From Acidobacteriota bacterium (GTDB lineage Bacteria > Acidobacteriota > Terriglobia > UBA7540): a stretch of 16,493 nt of DNA. Below, one piece after another: positions 14,001-16,493 of this stretch (its first letter is position 1; every line of letters begins with the position of its first letter). The stretch lies in contig JAJYJL010000043.1 of the NCBI GenBank assembly GCA_021789565.1, positions 1 to 16,493 on the forward strand, written 5' to 3'. Position numbers and translations under genes: made by a program. The notes below the pieces were generated by a model. That model was not told where the DNA came from. It ran no database searches and worked only from the letters and a program-made list of their open reading frames with translations.

Positions 14001-15539
14001 CTACTTTTCATCCATCAGCCCCACAAGCGCGTGGGTCACAGCGCCGGCCGCGTCCGGCCCGACGGAATTAATTTCTCCGTACCAGCGGTGGGGCCTGTCC
14101 AGAAGCCAGGGCGCCTTGTTATCCCACTCCGCATTCGGAATCAGGTAGCCGATTTCATCATTGGCCAAGCCGAAAATGAACTGATAACGGCTTTTCATAT
14201 GGGGTCGCAAGACCGGTTCGAAGGGCGCGTCCGGAAAGTCTGCGCCGGGGTAGCGCGTGATGCCGCCGTTCACCAGCTCCGGATAGATTTCTCCGGGAAC
14301 CGTTGCGATTTCAGCAACCAAATTATTTCCGTCCCATAACTGGATGTAATCGACCTCCGAACGAAGATCGTGTCCCGTGGCGTATTTCACGGTCTTGAGC
14401 CCGGCAAGTTGCTTTTGGATTCCCGCTGCCTCATCCGGACTCACATAATCTCGAACCAGCCGGGTGAGGAATGAAACGGGTTTCTCCTCCGTAGAAGGGT
14501 CCAGCTTGCCATTCGTATAGACCGGACGCGAAGGGCCAAAAACACCCATGCCCTGGTCAAGACGAAACACGCTGTTGGCCAGAGGAACGAAAATCACCTT
14601 CCTCCTGATCACTATCCGATCCACACGGACGTGCCGGCCGTTCCGGCGAAGCGCGCGAACGGCCACCTCCCCGACGGCATTGCCGGCCAGTTCCGCCTTT
14701 TCCCAAGTGCCGTCTTTCGCCACGTGGCCGGTTCTGGTATCCAGCAGCGACACCTGGTCCCCCAGCGTGGAGAGCAAACCTCCGATTGAGCCGTTCAAGA
14801 ATATTGCCGTCCCTCCATCCTGCTCTTCAACGTACCGGCAGAGCCAGTGAGGATAGTCAGCGGTAATCAGGGTGTTCTTGCTATCCAGCGTTTCGGGGTG
14901 GTCGCTCCAGTTGACCAGCGTGCCGATGGGTTTGCCCGTGTCCGCAGAAACAAAGCGCATGGCAAACAGGTAGGGGTCCTTCACATAAGGCGGCCGGCTA
15001 TCGTCCTGCAGCAACCGCAGCAGAGGCGAGTGATCACGTGCCAGGGTCATGCTGGCCGCCTGCATGTTTCGGACGGCCCGAACCGCCGTATCCGCGATGC
15101 GATTCACCACCGAGTTGAGATAACGCACGTCCACACCGGACTTGAGCAGCGCCGGTCCCCACAGGCCCAGCGTGTCCGGCCCCTCGTGGTCGTGCGTGGA
15201 AGCCACAATCACCTGGGAAACCTCCGGCAACTGCGCTTTCACTTTTGCGCGCACCTTCAACACGTCCTGGTGGAAAAGGCCAATCAGGTCCGCCGCGCAC
15301 ACCACAAGAGTCTTGCCGCCTGCCTCCATCGCCAGGCAGCGAGCGTAGAGATTGTCATGAACGCCGGTTGCCACGCGATTGAAACCAAATCCGGCCATGT
15401 AGACTTTGCCCGCACCGACCTCAGGAGTAATGGATGTCTTCGCCGCTCCGGCACGCAGAGCAAATCCCTGCAGGTTGAACATCCACACTGAGAGAAACAA
15501 GAAAAAAGCCACCTGCTTAAATCGATGGGATGAAATCAC
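14001..15539 (-). CDS. Exported neutral/alkaline ceramidase-like hydrolase
   Basis: 512 residues from a GTG with AAGGAGG 10 nt upstream. An in-frame ATG further out (15662) adds 41 residues that would hide the signal peptide, so it is rejected. Residues 1-30 form a signal sequence (FKQVAFFLFLSVWMFNLQG). The family is Ceramidase_alk: AGAAKTSITPEVG and YMAGFGFNRVATGVHDNLYARC open the domain. ASTHDHEGPD (113-122) provides the first zinc His pair region, NWSDHPETL plus LITADYPHWL the second His region, and FLNGSIGGLLS a candidate nucleophile Ser, compared with Pseudomonas ceramidase. Proteins of this group hydrolyse amide bonds of N-acyl lipids, but many bacterial members have unknown substrates. 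The amidohydrolase gene lies 162 bp upstream in the same direction. Confidence 0.85.
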   Translation of the reverse strand: MISSHRFKQVAFFLFLSVWMFNLQGFALRAGAAKTSITPEVGAGKVYMAGFGFNRVATGVHDNLYARCLAMEAGGKTLVVCAADLIGLFHQDVLKVRAKVKAQLPEVSQVIVASTHDHEGPDTLGLWGPALLKSGVDVRYLNSVVNRIADTAVRAVRNMQAASMTLARDHSPLLRLLQDDSRPPYVKDPYLFAMRFVSADTGKPIGTLVNWSDHPETLDSKNTLITADYPHWLCRYVEEQDGGTAIFLNGSIGGLLSTLGDQVSLLDTRTGHVAKDGTWEKAELAGNAVGEVAVRALRRNGRHVRVDRIVIRRKVIFVPLANSVFRLDQGMGVFGPSRPVYTNGKLDPSTEEKPVSFLTRLVRDYVSPDEAAGIQKQLAGLKTVKYATGHDLRSEVDYIQLWDGNNLVAEIATVPGEIYPELVNGGITRYPGADFPDAPFEPVLRPHMKSRYQFIFGLANDEIGYLIPNAEWDNKAPWLLDRPHRWYGEINSVGPDAAGAVTHALVGLMDEK

Positions 15540-15701
15540 GCCTTTCCACCCTCCTTCATGGTCGTTCGCGAAAACCAGGTTAGAACACCGCCGGCCTGCC
15601 TGGGCAATGAAAATTGGACGCTCCAAAAGCACGGCCATCCTGCGAATGCCCGTAGGCGCCACAACGTGGCGGTATGATTGCTCCAGGCCCGGCCACCCGG
15701 C

Positions 15702-16493
15702 TTAGCTTCGTGGATCATCATCGGCGGTTGAGGGCCTGCTGGAACCGAGCCTGGGCGGCGTAAAGTATTGCCGGCGCGCTTTTTGCCATTCCACCATGCT
15801 CAACCCGGAAGGATCAAACACAATCCTGCCTGCCCGCAGAGTCATCCGCGCCATCAACTTGACGTTCCCGTCCATCCGGGCATGGCCGTTATCCGCATAG
15901 CTGAAGTTCCCTTCGAGCTTTTCGAGAACGGCGATGTCAGCATCGCTGCCCACTGACAAAGTGCCAAGATCGGGCCGATGGATCTCGCGTGCCGGGTTCA
16001 GTGTCGAACGCCGGACCACGTCTTCCAGCGGCAGGCCCATGGCCAGAAACTTTGACATCACGTTCGTCATGCTCTGCGCCGGCCCGATCATGCTCCTGGA
16101 GTGGAGGTCGGTCGAAATCGAATCCGGCACAAAACCCTGCTCCACCGCCGGCACCGCGTTGCGGAACCAGAAACTCCCCGCGCCGTGTCCCACGTCAAAA
16201 ATCACTCCCCGCTTGCGCGCCTTCCACAGGATGGGGTTGACACAGCCATTGGGAAGAATGACGGGAAACTGCTGCGCAAACACGTGCGTATGGATGTCAC
16301 CCGGCCGCATCCTTTTCAGAATCAAATCTGCATAGGACCGCTGCGGTGGCCGGGGCCAGAAATCCACCATCATGGGGACATTTGCCAGCCGTCCGCATTC
16401 GAGCGCCCGGTCCACCGCTGTCCATGGACGATGCGCCGCGTCCCAGGGCTTATCGGTCCAGTAATGCGCCGTCTTCACGCCCACGATCACGTC
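15702..16493 (-). CDS. COG3964-type amidohydrolase/deacetylase, N-terminal part missing
   Basis: The 263 visible residues are the C-terminal part; the reading frame is open at the window edge (begins DVIVGVKT). The family is dihydroorotase-like metallohydrolases of COG3964, described as amidohydrolase/deacetylase. Some members hydrolyse acetyl esters such as acetyl-(R)-mandelate, and true substrates are mostly unknown. Seen: K7 in VGVKT (the carboxylated metal-bridging lysine position), H68/H70 in DIHTHVF, H103 in FDVGHGAGSFWF, D129 in ISTDLHS, then NPAREIHRPDLGTLSVGSDADIAVLE, the typical closing strand of the composite beta-sandwich. The C-terminal tail after LSMVEWQKARR is unusually basic and Pro/Ser-rich. 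It is co-directional with the ceramidase-like gene. Confidence 0.88.
   Translation of the reverse strand, partial: DVIVGVKTAHYWTDKPWDAAHRPWTAVDRALECGRLANVPMMVDFWPRPPQRSYADLILKRMRPGDIHTHVFAQQFPVILPNGCVNPILWKARKRGVIFDVGHGAGSFWFRNAVPAVEQGFVPDSISTDLHSRSMIGPAQSMTNVMSKFLAMGLPLEDVVRRSTLNPAREIHRPDLGTLSVGSDADIAVLEKLEGNFSYADNGHARMDGNVKLMARMTLRAGRIVFDPSGLSMVEWQKARRQYFTPPRLGSSRPSTADDDPRS

Noticed and set aside
15540..15662. N-terminal extension of the ceramidase-like protein
   Set aside because: The GTG at 15539 has a strong ribosome binding site and puts the signal peptide at the N-terminus.

Overview
The window is about 16.5 kb of GC-rich chromosomal DNA from a free-living bacterium. The best guess is an acidobacterium or a relative. 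The reasons are the style of the RpoD, DnaG and GltX proteins, a DUF2934 protein, Tat- and Sec-exported hydrolases, and intergenic double-hairpin repeats whose translation gives the familiar spurious peptide 'MAILAMVFHGQDARAT'. This placement is inference and no 16S rRNA gene is present. I see no tRNA, rRNA, CRISPR array, insertion sequence or prophage.

Left part (1-4582, all minus strand): this is a variant of the macromolecular-synthesis cluster. Read in the direction of transcription it holds a small secreted beta-sandwich-like protein (4184-4582), a Cys-rich putative zinc protein (3391-4029), DNA primase dnaG (1443-3224) and the primary sigma factor rpoD (1-1266, its 3' end outside the window). 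The usual rpsU in front of dnaG is absent. The gap before dnaG holds two tandem 27-bp units, each able to form a hairpin.

Middle (4583-6814): this is a gene-poor accessory stretch. It holds a short remnant of a HAD phosphatase gene, a REP-like double hairpin, a DUF2934 protein with a possible 16-codon leader ORF, a well-supported 23-residue membrane peptide with its own promoter and ribosome binding site, and a long inverted repeat ending in T6 that probably terminates the peptide transcript.

Right part (6815-16493): the genes are a Tat-exported pectate-lyase-like beta-helix protein (-), a phosphoglycolate-phosphatase-like HAD enzyme (-), the glycine oxidase ThiO (+), glutamyl-tRNA synthetase gltX (+), a 33-residue membrane peptide directly behind a YfcE-type phosphodiesterase (-), a class-IV PLP aminotransferase (+), a neutral-ceramidase-like exported hydrolase (-) and the C-terminal part of a COG3964-type amidohydrolase/deacetylase (-). 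The last two are co-directional and may work together on N-acylated substrates. The rest are mostly single-gene units with their own signals.

The best candidates for undescribed biology are the two tiny membrane peptides (6388-6459 and 12076-12177), the repeat structures in the 3.3 kb, 5.3 kb and 6.5 kb gaps, and the HAD remnant. No large novel multi-gene system is evident.
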